This document shows positions 27,014 through 35,149 of a stretch of DNA of 64,000 nucleotides, in pieces; the stretch's first letter is position 1; each line of letters starts with the position of its first letter. The notes beneath the pieces were generated by a model. It worked only from the letters and a program-made list of their open reading frames with translations. It was not told the origin of the DNA and searched no databases. This stretch comes from Halomonas dongshanensis (lineage in GTDB: Bacteria > Pseudomonadota > Gammaproteobacteria > Pseudomonadales > Halomonadaceae). A program made the position numbers and the translations under genes. The stretch covers positions 248,001 through 312,000 of the forward strand of contig NZ_JAJISC010000003.1 in assembly GCF_024790395.1 (NCBI RefSeq), read 5' to 3'.

Positions 27014-27961
27014 TCAACCTGTCACCGTACGCGTGTTAACCATACCTGGTTGGCCATACCAATAACCGTCACATATTTCGGCATCTATCAACGTCAGGGG
27101 ATCGGCCCTAGGTAAGCTGCCGTGGCGAGCCTGATCGAAAGCTTTGACCACCTCGGCCATGCCTTTCGCTCGTGGACTGAGGCGTGCCACTGAAACCCCC
27201 ATATCCACCATGACCGTAAGTTCATGGCGTAAATCCTGACAAGCGCCGGAAAGGGTTTGAATGCCATTCAGGGTGAACACACTGTGGGACTCTTGTGAAC
27301 GGAGTAGTAATCCTTCGGGGTATTTTTGGCAGACAAACTTGCAACGGTCTTTGGGTGTTTGATGGCGCCGCGCGGTAAAACAGCGTGATGACCAGGCCAA
27401 AGGAAGGTGTCCGTAAGCGAAGACTTCGCATGGGTGGGTAACACCGACATTGTGACAATCAGGGATAAGCTTGGCTAAGTCCTGCTGTGACATTTCTACC
27501 GGCGCTTGCCAGCGCCTCATTCCAGCGCGTGCCATGACGCCCAGCGTCGCCGAGTTGTAGAGGTTGAGCGCAGCACCGGCAATAAACGGCAGTCCGGCAC
27601 TGGAGAGGCGCTGCAGTGCACTCTGGTCATTGGCCTCGACAATGAAGTCGCCGTTATCACACAGCCTGCGTAGGTCGCGCAGGTCGGCTTCGGATTCGAT
27701 CAGGGTCTGGCTGGCAAGAACCACCTGCTTGCCCATCTGGGTAAGCTCGCGCCCGATGCCTAGCCAATCGTCCAGCTTCATGTCGCGGCGCCGCGAACAG
27801 ACAGTTTCACCCAGGGTAATAATTTCTACAGGCCAATCGGCTACGTCGCGGTAGAAGTCAGCGTAGCGTTGACGAGTCCAGTAAAATAGTACCGGCCCGA
27901 GTGAGAGTTGAAGAGGGCTGGTTGATGAGGTTGGTGATGGGGGAAGTGTAATGTTCGCCAT
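27014..27961 (-). CDS. ubiV: UbiV, U32-peptidase-like Fe-S protein for anaerobic ubiquinone synthesis
   Basis: 315 residues from ATG 27961, preceded by ATAGGAGCCCCACT (a longer frame to 27997 would overlap ubiU). The four cluster cysteines expected for UbiV are present: GETVCSRRR, then THPCEVFAYG, SSRCFTARRH and CKFVCQKYPEG. Family role: with UbiU it forms a heterodimer holding 4Fe-4S clusters that hydroxylates the quinone ring using prephenate instead of O2. The gene begins 10 nt after the ubiU stop. Its presence implies that the organism makes ubiquinone during anaerobic growth. Confidence 0.95.
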   Translation of the reverse strand: MANITLPPSPTSSTSPLQLSLGPVLFYWTRQRYADFYRDVADWPVEIITLGETVCSRRRDMKLDDWLGIGRELTQMGKQVVLASQTLIESEADLRDLRRLCDNGDFIVEANDQSALQRLSSAGLPFIAGAALNLYNSATLGVMARAGMRRWQAPVEMSQQDLAKLIPDCHNVGVTHPCEVFAYGHLPLAWSSRCFTARRHQTPKDRCKFVCQKYPEGLLLRSQESHSVFTLNGIQTLSGACQDLRHELTVMVDMGVSVARLSPRAKGMAEVVKAFDQARHGSLPRADPLTLIDAEICDGYWYGQPGMVNTRTVTG

Positions 27962-27971
27962 AGTGGGGCTC

Positions 27972-28964
27972 CTATTTCCAGCGGCGCTCGTAGGCACCTA
28001 GGGTAGTGATGGCACCTTCGGAAAGCTCGGCAAGGCTCGCCATCCAGGCGGGGTCTGGTTCAAACTCAGGTCGAGCTCCTAAGCGGTTGAGCGCCTGACG
28101 CCAAATACCGGCCACTTTAGAGACATAGGCGGGACTACGCTGACGACCTTCAATTTTGACGGCGCTAATACCTAGGTCGCGTAGCTCCGGCAATAACTCC
28201 AGGGTATTGAGGCTAGTGGGTTCCTCAATGGCGTGATAAGTCTCGCCTGCTACCTCGAAGCGACCCTTACACAGGGTAGGGTAGCCCGCGTGTTCGCCTT
28301 CGGCGTAGCGGTCGATAAGAACGTTATTAAGCCGCGACTCTAAGCCTTCAGACGTTTCTTCCCAGCGAACATGTGCCGCTGGCGAGCAGACGCCCCGGGT
28401 ATTGGGCGATTCGCCGGTTAGGTAGGAGGAGAGATAACAGCGCCCTTCGGCCATGATGCATAAGCTGCCGAAGGCGAACACTTCCAACTCTACTGGTGCT
28501 TGCTTGGCTAGCTCGCGTACCTGATTGATCGACAAGACTCGTGGCAACACGGCTCGTTTGATGCCGAAATGCTGGTGGTAAAAGCGTAACGCTTCATGGC
28601 TAGTTGCCGATCCCTGCACTGAAAGATGTCGAGCAATCTCGGGGTGATGGTGAGTGGCATAATCGAGCAGGCCCATGTCGGCGAGAATTAGTGCGTCCAC
28701 GCCTAACTCGGCAGCTTGATCCACTGCGCGCGTCCACTGATGCCAACCGTCAGGTTGGGGGTAGGTATTAATAGCACAAAAAACGCGTTTGCCGTGCCGG
28801 TGGGCGTAGTCAACGCCTTCGCGGGCGCGTTTATCGGTAAAGTTGAGCCCTGCAAATTGGCGTGCATTAGTGATGTTTTGAAAACCGAAATAGACCGCGT
28901 CAGCCCCTTCGTCTACAGCACGTTTCAGAGCGGGCAAATTGCCAGCAGGACAGACAAGCTCCAT
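27972..28964 (-). CDS. ubiU: UbiU, U32-peptidase-like Fe-S protein for anaerobic ubiquinone synthesis
   Basis: 330 residues, starting MELVCPAGNLPALKRAVDEG as usual for YhbU-type U32 proteins. Cluster cysteines at the spacing known from E. coli UbiU: CIMAEGRC, NTRGVCSPAAH and PTLCKGRF. Partner of UbiV, directly downstream. First gene of a minus-strand group ubiU-ubiV followed at a distance by nrdD, the glycyl-domain gene and nrdG. An FNR/Anr-like box lies 58-71 nt before the start. It is divergent from moaB/moeA, the same neighbourhood (ubiUV next to moeA-moaB) that is known in Pseudomonas aeruginosa. Confidence 0.96.
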   Translation of the reverse strand: MELVCPAGNLPALKRAVDEGADAVYFGFQNITNARQFAGLNFTDKRAREGVDYAHRHGKRVFCAINTYPQPDGWHQWTRAVDQAAELGVDALILADMGLLDYATHHHPEIARHLSVQGSATSHEALRFYHQHFGIKRAVLPRVLSINQVRELAKQAPVELEVFAFGSLCIMAEGRCYLSSYLTGESPNTRGVCSPAAHVRWEETSEGLESRLNNVLIDRYAEGEHAGYPTLCKGRFEVAGETYHAIEEPTSLNTLELLPELRDLGISAVKIEGRQRSPAYVSKVAGIWRQALNRLGARPEFEPDPAWMASLAELSEGAITTLGAYERRWK

Positions 28965-29021
28965 AGTAAAAATCCTTACGTTTAAAGACGAGAAGTTTAG
29001 TCACCTATTTCTTGAGTCCTT

Positions 29022-29035
29022 TTGATTCAGGTCAT
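29022..29035. promoter_or_regulatory. FNR/Anr-like box upstream of ubiU
   Basis: TTGATTCAGGTCAT against the consensus TTGAT-N4-ATCAA: the left half is perfect and the right half has two differences. It lies 58-71 nt before ubiU. Confidence 0.7.
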
Positions 29036-29352
29036 AAGGATGTCTTGTTTAGCGATTAGTGAAGTTAAAGCTAACGTAGCATAGATAATTAATCTAGATG
29101 TAGTGAGTAAGATTTCTGGCATCTATTCCGTTAAATACCTCTTTTATCTCTTTGGTGGTAGGTCGTGAGTAAATAGAGGTAGTCATGCGGTAATTTTTTG
29201 ATCAATTATGCAGAATCATTATGCTGAAAGACTTATAGTAAAGTTTGAACGTTTCCAAGGTTCAGGAGAGCTAATATTAGGAGGTGTCTGATTTGGGTAG
29301 TGGTTTTGGCGTATTTTTTAATTAAATAGAGAGGTTTGATAGGAGGGTTTTA
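29036..29352. other. Divergent intergenic region between ubiU and moaB
   Basis: No gene seen. It is AT-rich and must hold the moaB-moeA promoter. Sequence near 29198 (TTTTGATCAATTATG) resembles two FNR half-sites without the four-base gap, so I do not call it a site. AGGAGG occurs at 29279, but the ribosome site used is the GGAGG at 29342, just before the moaB ATG. Confidence 0.4.
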
Positions 29353-29931
29353 ATGTCTCATGTTCCTTTGGATGCCATTTTTGTTCCTCTCAATATAGGA
29401 ATTTTAACGGTTTCCGATACCCGAAGTTTGGATGAAGATAGTAGTGGTGATTTGTTAGTGAAACGCTTGCGAAAAAGCGGGCATGTTCCAGTGGAAAGAT
29501 GCATCATACCTGATGACATTTATCGAATTCGGGCCGTAGTATCAGAATGGATCGCACACCCTGATATCCAAGTGATTTTGGTTAACGGCGGCACCGGATT
29601 TACTCTGCGAGATACCACGCCAGAGGCTCTTACGCCACTGTTCGATAAAGTGGTTGAGGGGTATGGTGAGTTGTTCAGATACTATTCCCTGCAGACTATT
29701 GGAACAGCGACCATTCAATCTAGAGCTATTGCTGGGGTCGCCAATAAAACACTGGTATTTACCATGCCAGGCTCGCCAAAAGCCTGTGCTCTGGCATGGG
29801 ATAAGATCATCTCGCTACAGCTAGACTCTCGTACCCGCCCCTGCAACTTTACTACTATGGTACTGCCTTCGGTATCCATGTGCAGTGGGCGGCAAATGCC
29901 CTCTTCCCATAACGAGGTGGGGCGCTCATGA
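29353..29931 (+). CDS. moaB: MoaB/Mog-type molybdopterin adenylyltransferase-like protein
   Basis: 192 residues. NIGILTVSDTRSLDEDSSGD, VILVNGGTGFTLRDTTPEAL (the G-G-T-G substrate loop) and FTMPGSPKACALAWDKII are the MoaB/MogA landmarks. It should adenylate or bind molybdopterin during molybdenum-cofactor synthesis, needed for anaerobic enzymes such as nitrate reductase. GGAGG stands 9 nt before the ATG. The last 4 nt overlap moeA, so the two are translated together. The C-terminal 15 residues past the fold are poorly conserved. Confidence 0.93.
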   Translation: MSHVPLDAIFVPLNIGILTVSDTRSLDEDSSGDLLVKRLRKSGHVPVERCIIPDDIYRIRAVVSEWIAHPDIQVILVNGGTGFTLRDTTPEALTPLFDKVVEGYGELFRYYSLQTIGTATIQSRAIAGVANKTLVFTMPGSPKACALAWDKIISLQLDSRTRPCNFTTMVLPSVSMCSGRQMPSSHNEVGRS

Positions 29932-31190
29932 ACTGCCAGTGTGCAGAAACAGCAACGCCAGATTTACTAGATCTGTTCGATGCACGCCAACGCCTAATCG
30001 AATCGGCTCATCCAATACAGGGCGTAGAGGAGGTAAGCCTTGAGCAGGCAGTGGGGCGCGTATTGGCCAATACGGTATCAGCGCCCCTAGATATGCCGGG
30101 GGTAGATAATAGCGCTATGGATGGATATGCGCTATGTCTTGCCGATTACCAAGCGCTTGATGATGGGCATGGTTTACCTATTCTCCAGCGTGTGCCGGCG
30201 GGCGCAGGTGTCATGCCACAGCTCCAAAAAGGGTGTTCACGTATTTTTACTGGAGCTCCAATACCTATGGGGGCCGATCTCGTGGTGCCCCAAGAGCGCG
30301 TTACGATTGATAGCAACGGCCATATTCATATTGAAGGCGCCCTAACAGTAGGGGCGAATATTCGTCGCCAGGGTGAAGAGAGCCGTACGGGGGAGCGACT
30401 TTTAAAAGCAGGTGAATGCCTCAATGCGGCATCGATCGCGCTGCTAGCCAGCCATGGAATAAATACCGTAACAGTTAAACGTCGCCTTCGGGTAGCGCTA
30501 CTCTCAACCGGTGATGAGCTAATTGCACCTGGGAATGATCGGTCACCTGGTCAGGTATATGACAGTAATCGCTTCATGCTTCATGTGCTGCTTACACAAG
30601 CACAGTGTGAGGTATTGGATTTAGGCATCATCGCAGATTCCCCGCAGTCATTGCACCATGCCTTCGATCAAGCTCAAGCCAATGCAGACGTGGTGGTATG
30701 TACTGGGGGCGTTTCGGTGGGAGAGGAGGATCACGTTCGCGCAGTTTTAGAGAAGCGTGGTGGATTACATTTCCACGGTGTCGCGATGAAGCCTGGTAAG
30801 CCCTTTGCCTTTGGTTATTTAGGTGACGCATCCTGCTCGATTACGCCGCTAATAGCATTGCCAGGCAATCCTGTTGCTTCTCTAGTGGGTTGGCAGTTTC
30901 TAGCACTAGCATTCATCCATGCTATGCAAGGGAGAGGTTCTACGCTACTGCAATGCTACCCCGTCATAGCAGGGTTCTCTAGAAGTCGCTCGCGAGGGCG
31001 TAGTGAACTGTTGCGAGTTGTACTCGATGGGGCAAGAGAGCATGCGGTGGCTGAGTTAGCGGGTGGGCAAGGTTCACACATGCTGAGTGCGGCAAGCCAA
31101 GCCCAGGGTTATTTAATGGTGAATGCAGATACTGACGTAATAGCAGGGAGTTTCTACCACTATTATCCCCTTCATCAGTTCGCTTTGTGA
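29928..31190 (+). CDS. moeA: MoeA, molybdopterin molybdenumtransferase
   Basis: 420 residues with the MoeA pattern: PLDMPGVDNSAMDGYAL (about 46-62), IFTGAPIPMGADLVVPQE, NIRRQGEESRTGERLL, VALLSTGDELIAPG, VVCTGGVSVGEEDHV (catalytic loop) and ITPLIALPGNPVASLVGWQ. It inserts molybdate into molybdopterin-AMP made by the preceding protein. It overlaps moaB by 4 nt. Together with the ubiUV and nrdD genes next door it forms an anaerobic-growth module. Confidence 0.96.
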   Translation: MNCQCAETATPDLLDLFDARQRLIESAHPIQGVEEVSLEQAVGRVLANTVSAPLDMPGVDNSAMDGYALCLADYQALDDGHGLPILQRVPAGAGVMPQLQKGCSRIFTGAPIPMGADLVVPQERVTIDSNGHIHIEGALTVGANIRRQGEESRTGERLLKAGECLNAASIALLASHGINTVTVKRRLRVALLSTGDELIAPGNDRSPGQVYDSNRFMLHVLLTQAQCEVLDLGIIADSPQSLHHAFDQAQANADVVVCTGGVSVGEEDHVRAVLEKRGGLHFHGVAMKPGKPFAFGYLGDASCSITPLIALPGNPVASLVGWQFLALAFIHAMQGRGSTLLQCYPVIAGFSRSRSRGRSELLRVVLDGAREHAVAELAGGQGSHMLSAASQAQGYLMVNADTDVIAGSFYHYYPLHQFAL

Positions 31191-31243
31191 GTTTCCTAAA
31201 TCCACGGCGGTCGCTGATGTATTAGTTTTTGATAGGAGGAGCT

Positions 31244-31651
31244 ATGCCTTCATACAGCAAACCACGCACATTGGTATATGCCTGCTCCGGCTGCTCTGAT
31301 GTGGCACAACTGGCCAATAGTGTCGCTCTGCGCTTAGATCATGCAGGAGATGCCGAAATGTCCTGTATTGCTGGTGTTGGAGGCGGCGTGCCTGGTCTCG
31401 TACGTATTGCCCGTTCGGGGCGTCCTATTGTGGCGATCGATGGTTGTCAGATGCACTGCGCTAGCCACTGCCTTTCCAAAGTAGGAGTGCTTCCCACCGA
31501 GCACGTCAAACTTTATGAAAATGGACTTCGTAAGCGTCGAGGACAGTTTTATGATGAGCAAACTATCACCACTGTCACTAATGAGGTGAAAGGACTCATT
31601 GCTCGATTGCCTGTTGATGCCCGGTCCCAGTCAGAGGAGTCCGCAAAGTGA
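31244..31651 (+). CDS. DGC-domain putative zinc-binding protein
   Basis: 135 residues from ATG 31244 (AGGAGGAGCT upstream; an in-frame TTG at 31229 would include that ribosome site). Cysteine pairs VYACSGCSDVAQLAN and IDGCQMHCASHCL, with D-G-C in the second, place it in the DGC (PF08859-type) family of small zinc-binding proteins of unknown function that often occur near anaerobic or metal genes. Same direction as moeA, 53 nt downstream. It is the last gene of the anaerobic island before the duplicated lactonase end. No specific role can be claimed. Confidence 0.85.
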   Translation: MPSYSKPRTLVYACSGCSDVAQLANSVALRLDHAGDAEMSCIAGVGGGVPGLVRIARSGRPIVAIDGCQMHCASHCLSKVGVLPTEHVKLYENGLRKRRGQFYDEQTITTVTNEVKGLIARLPVDARSQSEESAK

Positions 31652-31829
31652 TGGTGCTACTCGATGGTTGCGTATGCACTGATAGTTACTTACGTGTTTT
31701 AAGGTGAGCGCTGTGATTTTCGCCGCATTCATCGCATGGCTGAGAAATGAGTTATCTATTACGCTCCCAGCTATTTGCTCTATAAATACGGCGATTTCCT
31801 TGGGCCTAAATTCAAGCAATGAGTGCAGC
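31652..31829. other. Spacer at the right end of the anaerobic island
   Basis: No gene identified. A short minus-strand frame here (31631-31840) runs into the lactonase end and has no ribosome site. Homology with the left boundary begins abruptly at 31830. Confidence 0.4.
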
Positions 31830-31832
31830 GGC

Positions 31833-32714
31833 TCAAGCAAGCTTCAACAGCGGCGTGTAGAGTCCGGCAACGTCTAGGCGTGCCTGAAACAGTGATCCTG
31901 CCTGGGGCGTTGCTGCCAGTGCCTCAGTACTCAAGCCCTCGCGGGCCGTGGTGATGTAAAGCGTTGTGAGATCGGTGCCGCCGAAGGCGGGGCAGGAGGG
32001 CTGGCTGACCGGCAGCACAATCTCATCGCTTAACTCGCCGTGTATGTCGAGGCGCACCACCTTGCCTGCGCCCCAGAGCGCGAGCCACATTTGGCCTTCG
32101 GTATCGATCACCGCGCCATCGGGGTTGCCCTCGCATTGGCTGAAATCCGCAAAAGGCGTTGGCTCGCCAAGGGGGAAGCCTTCCTCGTTTAGCGCCCAGC
32201 GCATGACGATGCCCGTTGGGGTATCGGTAAAGTAGGCGGTGTCGCCCTCCGGCGAAAAGCAGATCGCATTGGGAATGGTCAGCCCGGTGCGCAGGGTATG
32301 TAGCATGCCGCGATGAAGCCGGTAAAGGCTTCCCGCCCCGGGTTCGGCGTTCTTGCCCATGGTGGAGAGCCAAAGGCTCCCGTGGCGGTCTACCCGGGCG
32401 TCGTTCGAGCGCGTGACGGGATTGTCCGCCTCGACGTCGCAGAAGGGCGTTTGCGTTTGGCGTTCGGGATCGAAGAGCGTCAGGCGGTTTTCACCGACCA
32501 GCAGTAAACGGCCATCTTCCAGAGGGGCAGCATACGAGACCATACGGTCGAGTTCGATCTGGCCGTGGCGCTGGGTGTCCGGGACCAGCCAGTGAAGGCG
32601 CTGGCCTACAATATCGCACCAGTAGAGTCGTCCGCTTTCTGCCTGCCACTGCGGGCCTTCGCCAAGCGTGCAGCGGCAATCGAGAGCGAGTTCGGCCTGA
32701 GGTTTAGCCGCCAT
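31833..32714 (-). CDS. SMP-30/gluconolactonase-family sugar lactonase
   Basis: 293 residues, six-bladed propeller family: metal-binding Glu in CTLGEGPQW, YWCDIVGQRLHWL, TRSNDARVDRHGSLWLSTM (metal Asn/Asp), TIPNAICFSPEGDTAYFTDT, and NPDGAVIDTEGQMWLALWGA. Predicted to open galactono- or related sugar lactones to the acid, between the SDR dehydrogenase and the dehydratase of this operon. GGAGG stands 5 nt before the ATG and it overlaps the aldolase gene by 11 nt. It is the last gene of the operon. A decayed copy of its 3' end lies at 23029-23120. Confidence 0.92.
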   Translation of the reverse strand: MAAKPQAELALDCRCTLGEGPQWQAESGRLYWCDIVGQRLHWLVPDTQRHGQIELDRMVSYAAPLEDGRLLLVGENRLTLFDPERQTQTPFCDVEADNPVTRSNDARVDRHGSLWLSTMGKNAEPGAGSLYRLHRGMLHTLRTGLTIPNAICFSPEGDTAYFTDTPTGIVMRWALNEEGFPLGEPTPFADFSQCEGNPDGAVIDTEGQMWLALWGAGKVVRLDIHGELSDEIVLPVSQPSCPAFGGTDLTTLYITTAREGLSTEALAATPQAGSLFQARLDVAGLYTPLLKLA

Positions 32715-33321
32715 GTTCGCCTCCGGCGGCCTGCCAGGCGCGCACCAGCGTTTGGGCCTGTTGCCCTACCTGCTCAGCGCTTTGGCCGGGCTTGTAGAGT
32801 GCGCTACCCAGACCCGCGCCGTCGACGCCGCCAGCGCGCCACGCTTGAAAATTATCCTCGCCGATGCCGCCTACCGCGTAGAGCAGCGTCTTGGCGGGCA
32901 ATACCGCGCGTACCGCTTTCATGCCCTCGATACCGACCTGCACGGCGGGGAAGAGCTTGAGGCCGGTCGCGCCTGCGTCCAGCGCATCGAAAGCCTCGCT
33001 GGGCGTGACGATGCCGGGCCAGCTCGCCATTTCCAGGCGGCGGCTCTCTTCGATCACCGCAGGGCGGCAGTTGGGCGAGACGATCAAGCGTCCGCCAGCG
33101 GCGTGAACATCGCGCACCTGGGCGGGGGTTAGCACGGTGCCCGCGCCGATCAGCGCTCGGCTGCGTAGCGCATCTGCCAAGCGCTCGATGCTTACCAGCG
33201 GCGAGGGTGAATTGAGCGGAATCTCGATCTGGGTGATACCGGCATCGAGCACGGCGTTGGCGATGGGCAGGGCGTCCTCAGGGGTAACGCCGCGCAGAAT
33301 GGCAATGAGGGGAAGCGTCAT
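32704..33321 (-). CDS. dgoA: 2-dehydro-3-deoxy-6-phosphogalactonate aldolase
   Basis: 205 residues, shorter than the KDPG aldolase at 20450 and with distinct motifs: LIAILRGVTPEDALPI (catalytic Glu region follows as IEIPLNSP), GAGTVLTPAQV and TGLKLFPAVQVGIEGM, which holds the Schiff-base lysine. It cleaves KDPGal to pyruvate and glyceraldehyde-3-phosphate. ATGA overlap with the kinase gene and 11-nt overlap with the lactonase gene show one operon. The name is given on context plus similarity to E. coli DgoA. Confidence 0.94.
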   Translation of the reverse strand: MTLPLIAILRGVTPEDALPIANAVLDAGITQIEIPLNSPSPLVSIERLADALRSRALIGAGTVLTPAQVRDVHAAGGRLIVSPNCRPAVIEESRRLEMASWPGIVTPSEAFDALDAGATGLKLFPAVQVGIEGMKAVRAVLPAKTLLYAVGGIGEDNFQAWRAGGVDGAGLGSALYKPGQSAEQVGQQAQTLVRAWQAAGGEHGG

Positions 33322-34328
33322 GAGCGTACTCCATCGTTGGAGGAAGTGGCGGCATCAGGGCTCTCGGCGAGCGCGCGATACGCGAGCGCCAGCCCGCCCA
33401 GCACAGCTTCTTCGCCTTCGATGCTCTGCGAGGGCTGGCCGAGGGTCTCGAGCGCCAAGGCATAGCGCTGGCAAAGTGCCTGACTGCCGATAAGGGTGAC
33501 GGGTTCAGGTAGCACCTTGATGCCAGCAAGTTCGAGCCCAATGACGAGCCCCGAAAGCCGTGCGGCTAATAGGGTGCCACGCTCGGGATTGGTGGGCATC
33601 TCGCTATCGAGCAGGTCCTGCGCGCGTAAGCCGAAGAGCTTGCTGGTGAACGCGTGAGGCGTGTGGCTCATCTCTTTGACGGCGGTGACGAAGGCGTCGC
33701 GGTGCGCGTCTTGAGTGAGATCGGCCGCGTTCAGCGCGCTGGCAACCGAATGCTTGAGCACCGAGCGCTCGCCGAGCAGGCGGTAGAGCTCGCCGCTAAG
33801 AAAGGTAGTGAAGCCAACGAGAGCGCCGTCACGCAGCGTGGCCCACTTAGAGTGCGTGCCGGGCAAGCAGACGCGGCCGGAAAAGCCGGGAGTGCTTGCC
33901 ACGAGCCCCGCTAATTGCGTCTCTTCGCCGCGCATGACATCGAACGTAGCGCCCTCGCGGGCCAGTTGGCGTACGCCAGGCAGTAGGCTGACACGCAGCT
34001 GCGGGCAGCTAATTAAAGGCGCGACCGCACCGTTTGCAAGCTCGGCAAGCGAAGCGGGGGCGGTGAGGTAGGGCGCTTCCTTCCAGCCCTGGCGAGCACC
34101 GGCCATACCGCATACGATTACCTGCGTCTGCCCTTTTTCGGGCAGCCATTTGCCGATCAAGCGCAGCAGCGCCAGTTCGTACTCGTTGGGTGTCAGCGAG
34201 AGCATGCCGGTGTCGCTTTGGACCTCAGCCAGCACGCGATCATCGGCATCCATTGCCCAGGCACGCAGATTGCTCGACCCCCAATCGGCGGCGATCCAGG
34301 CGATGGCACTGCGAATGGCATCACTCAT
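33318..34328 (-). CDS. dgoK: 2-dehydro-3-deoxygalactonokinase
   Basis: 336 residues from ATG 34328, which overlaps the SDR stop as ATGA. A much longer frame to 34769 is antisense-like arginine-rich sequence inside the SDR gene and is not used. DgoK landmarks: WIAADWGSSNLRAWAMD (phosphate loop of the ASKHA kinase fold), VIVCGMAGARQGWKEAPYL, VCLPGTHSKWATLRDG and FTTFLSGELYRLL. It phosphorylates 2-dehydro-3-deoxygalactonate with ATP, giving the substrate of the next gene, dgoA. Confidence 0.95.
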   Translation of the reverse strand: MSDAIRSAIAWIAADWGSSNLRAWAMDADDRVLAEVQSDTGMLSLTPNEYELALLRLIGKWLPEKGQTQVIVCGMAGARQGWKEAPYLTAPASLAELANGAVAPLISCPQLRVSLLPGVRQLAREGATFDVMRGEETQLAGLVASTPGFSGRVCLPGTHSKWATLRDGALVGFTTFLSGELYRLLGERSVLKHSVASALNAADLTQDAHRDAFVTAVKEMSHTPHAFTSKLFGLRAQDLLDSEMPTNPERGTLLAARLSGLVIGLELAGIKVLPEPVTLIGSQALCQRYALALETLGQPSQSIEGEEAVLGGLALAYRALAESPDAATSSNDGVRS

Positions 34329-35110
34329 GCGCGGCCTCCATCGACGATCAACTCCTGCCCGGTCATCATCCGCGCGGCGTTGGAGGCAAGAAACAGGCAG
34401 GGCCCCACCATATCCACCACGGCAATGGCCTCTTTTAGACACTGCTGGGCGAGGCAGGCGTTCAGGTCCTTCTCGTTGACCCACTTTTCCCGCTGGCGCT
34501 CGGTCATGACCCAGCCCGGCACCAGCGTATTGACGCGAATCCCATCCGGCCCCAGTTCGCGGGCAAGGGCGCGAGTAAGCCCCGCAATGCCTGCCTTGGC
34601 GGCGACATAGCTTGGGTAGCCTGCAAGGCCCAATTGAACGCTGTTGGAGGAGAGGTTGACGATGGCGCCGCCGCCTTGAGCGCGCATATCCTCGGCGACC
34701 GCTTGGGCGGTGAAAAAATGAGGGCGCAGGTTGATCGCCAAGGCGTCGTCCCACTGCGCTTGGCTCCACTCATCGAGGCGATGGCGGGTATCCAGGGCGG
34801 CGTTGTTGATGAGCACACCTATGGGCCCTTGCTGCTCTCGCGCCTGCTCGATGGCTGCCTGCAAGGCGCTGACATCGCGCACGTCGCACACGATACCCAA
34901 GGGCGCTTTGGTGTAGGCTGCGTTCATGGCTTGGCAAAACGGCGTGGCATCGATGAGATCGACGAACGAGACCTTGGCGCCCTGGGCCAGAAACCCCTCG
35001 ACCAGGGCCGCGCCGATGCCGGAGCCGCCGCCGGTGATGAAAACGTGAATGCCGCTCAAATCGGCGAAGATCGGCATCGCCATACGCCGCGTGTCGCTAC
35101 TCGAGTGCAT
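34325..35110 (-). CDS. SDR-family NAD(P)-dependent sugar dehydrogenase
   Basis: 261 residues from ATG 35110 (GGGAGG upstream). Classical SDR motifs: HVFITGGGSGIGAALVEGF (cofactor loop), INNAALDTRHRL (N-N-A-A), and catalytic SSNSVQLGLAGYPSYVAAKAG (Ser, Tyr-x-x-x-Lys). Placed between galactonate dehydratase and the kinase in a dgo operon that also has a lactonase, the natural guess is a galactose 1-dehydrogenase producing galactonolactone, but SDR substrates cannot be read from sequence. ATGA overlap with dgoK; 39 nt after dgoD. Confidence 0.88.
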   Translation of the reverse strand: MHSSSDTRRMAMPIFADLSGIHVFITGGGSGIGAALVEGFLAQGAKVSFVDLIDATPFCQAMNAAYTKAPLGIVCDVRDVSALQAAIEQAREQQGPIGVLINNAALDTRHRLDEWSQAQWDDALAINLRPHFFTAQAVAEDMRAQGGGAIVNLSSNSVQLGLAGYPSYVAAKAGIAGLTRALARELGPDGIRVNTLVPGWVMTERQREKWVNEKDLNACLAQQCLKEAIAVVDMVGPCLFLASNAARMMTGQELIVDGGRA

Positions 35111-35149
35111 TAGCACCTCCCTGTTACCATTCGATGACCCAGCGGCCAC

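Noticed and set aside
29198-29212. FNR box for moaB (TTTTGATCAATTATG)
   Set aside because: The two half-sites touch without the required four-base gap.
31631-31840. 69-codon minus-strand frame between DGC gene and lactonase
   Set aside because: No ribosome site, overlaps both neighbours, no recognisable similarity.
33318-34769. 483-codon version of dgoK starting at 34769
   Set aside because: The first 147 codons are an arginine-rich out-of-frame reading of the SDR gene; the real start overlaps the SDR stop as ATGA.
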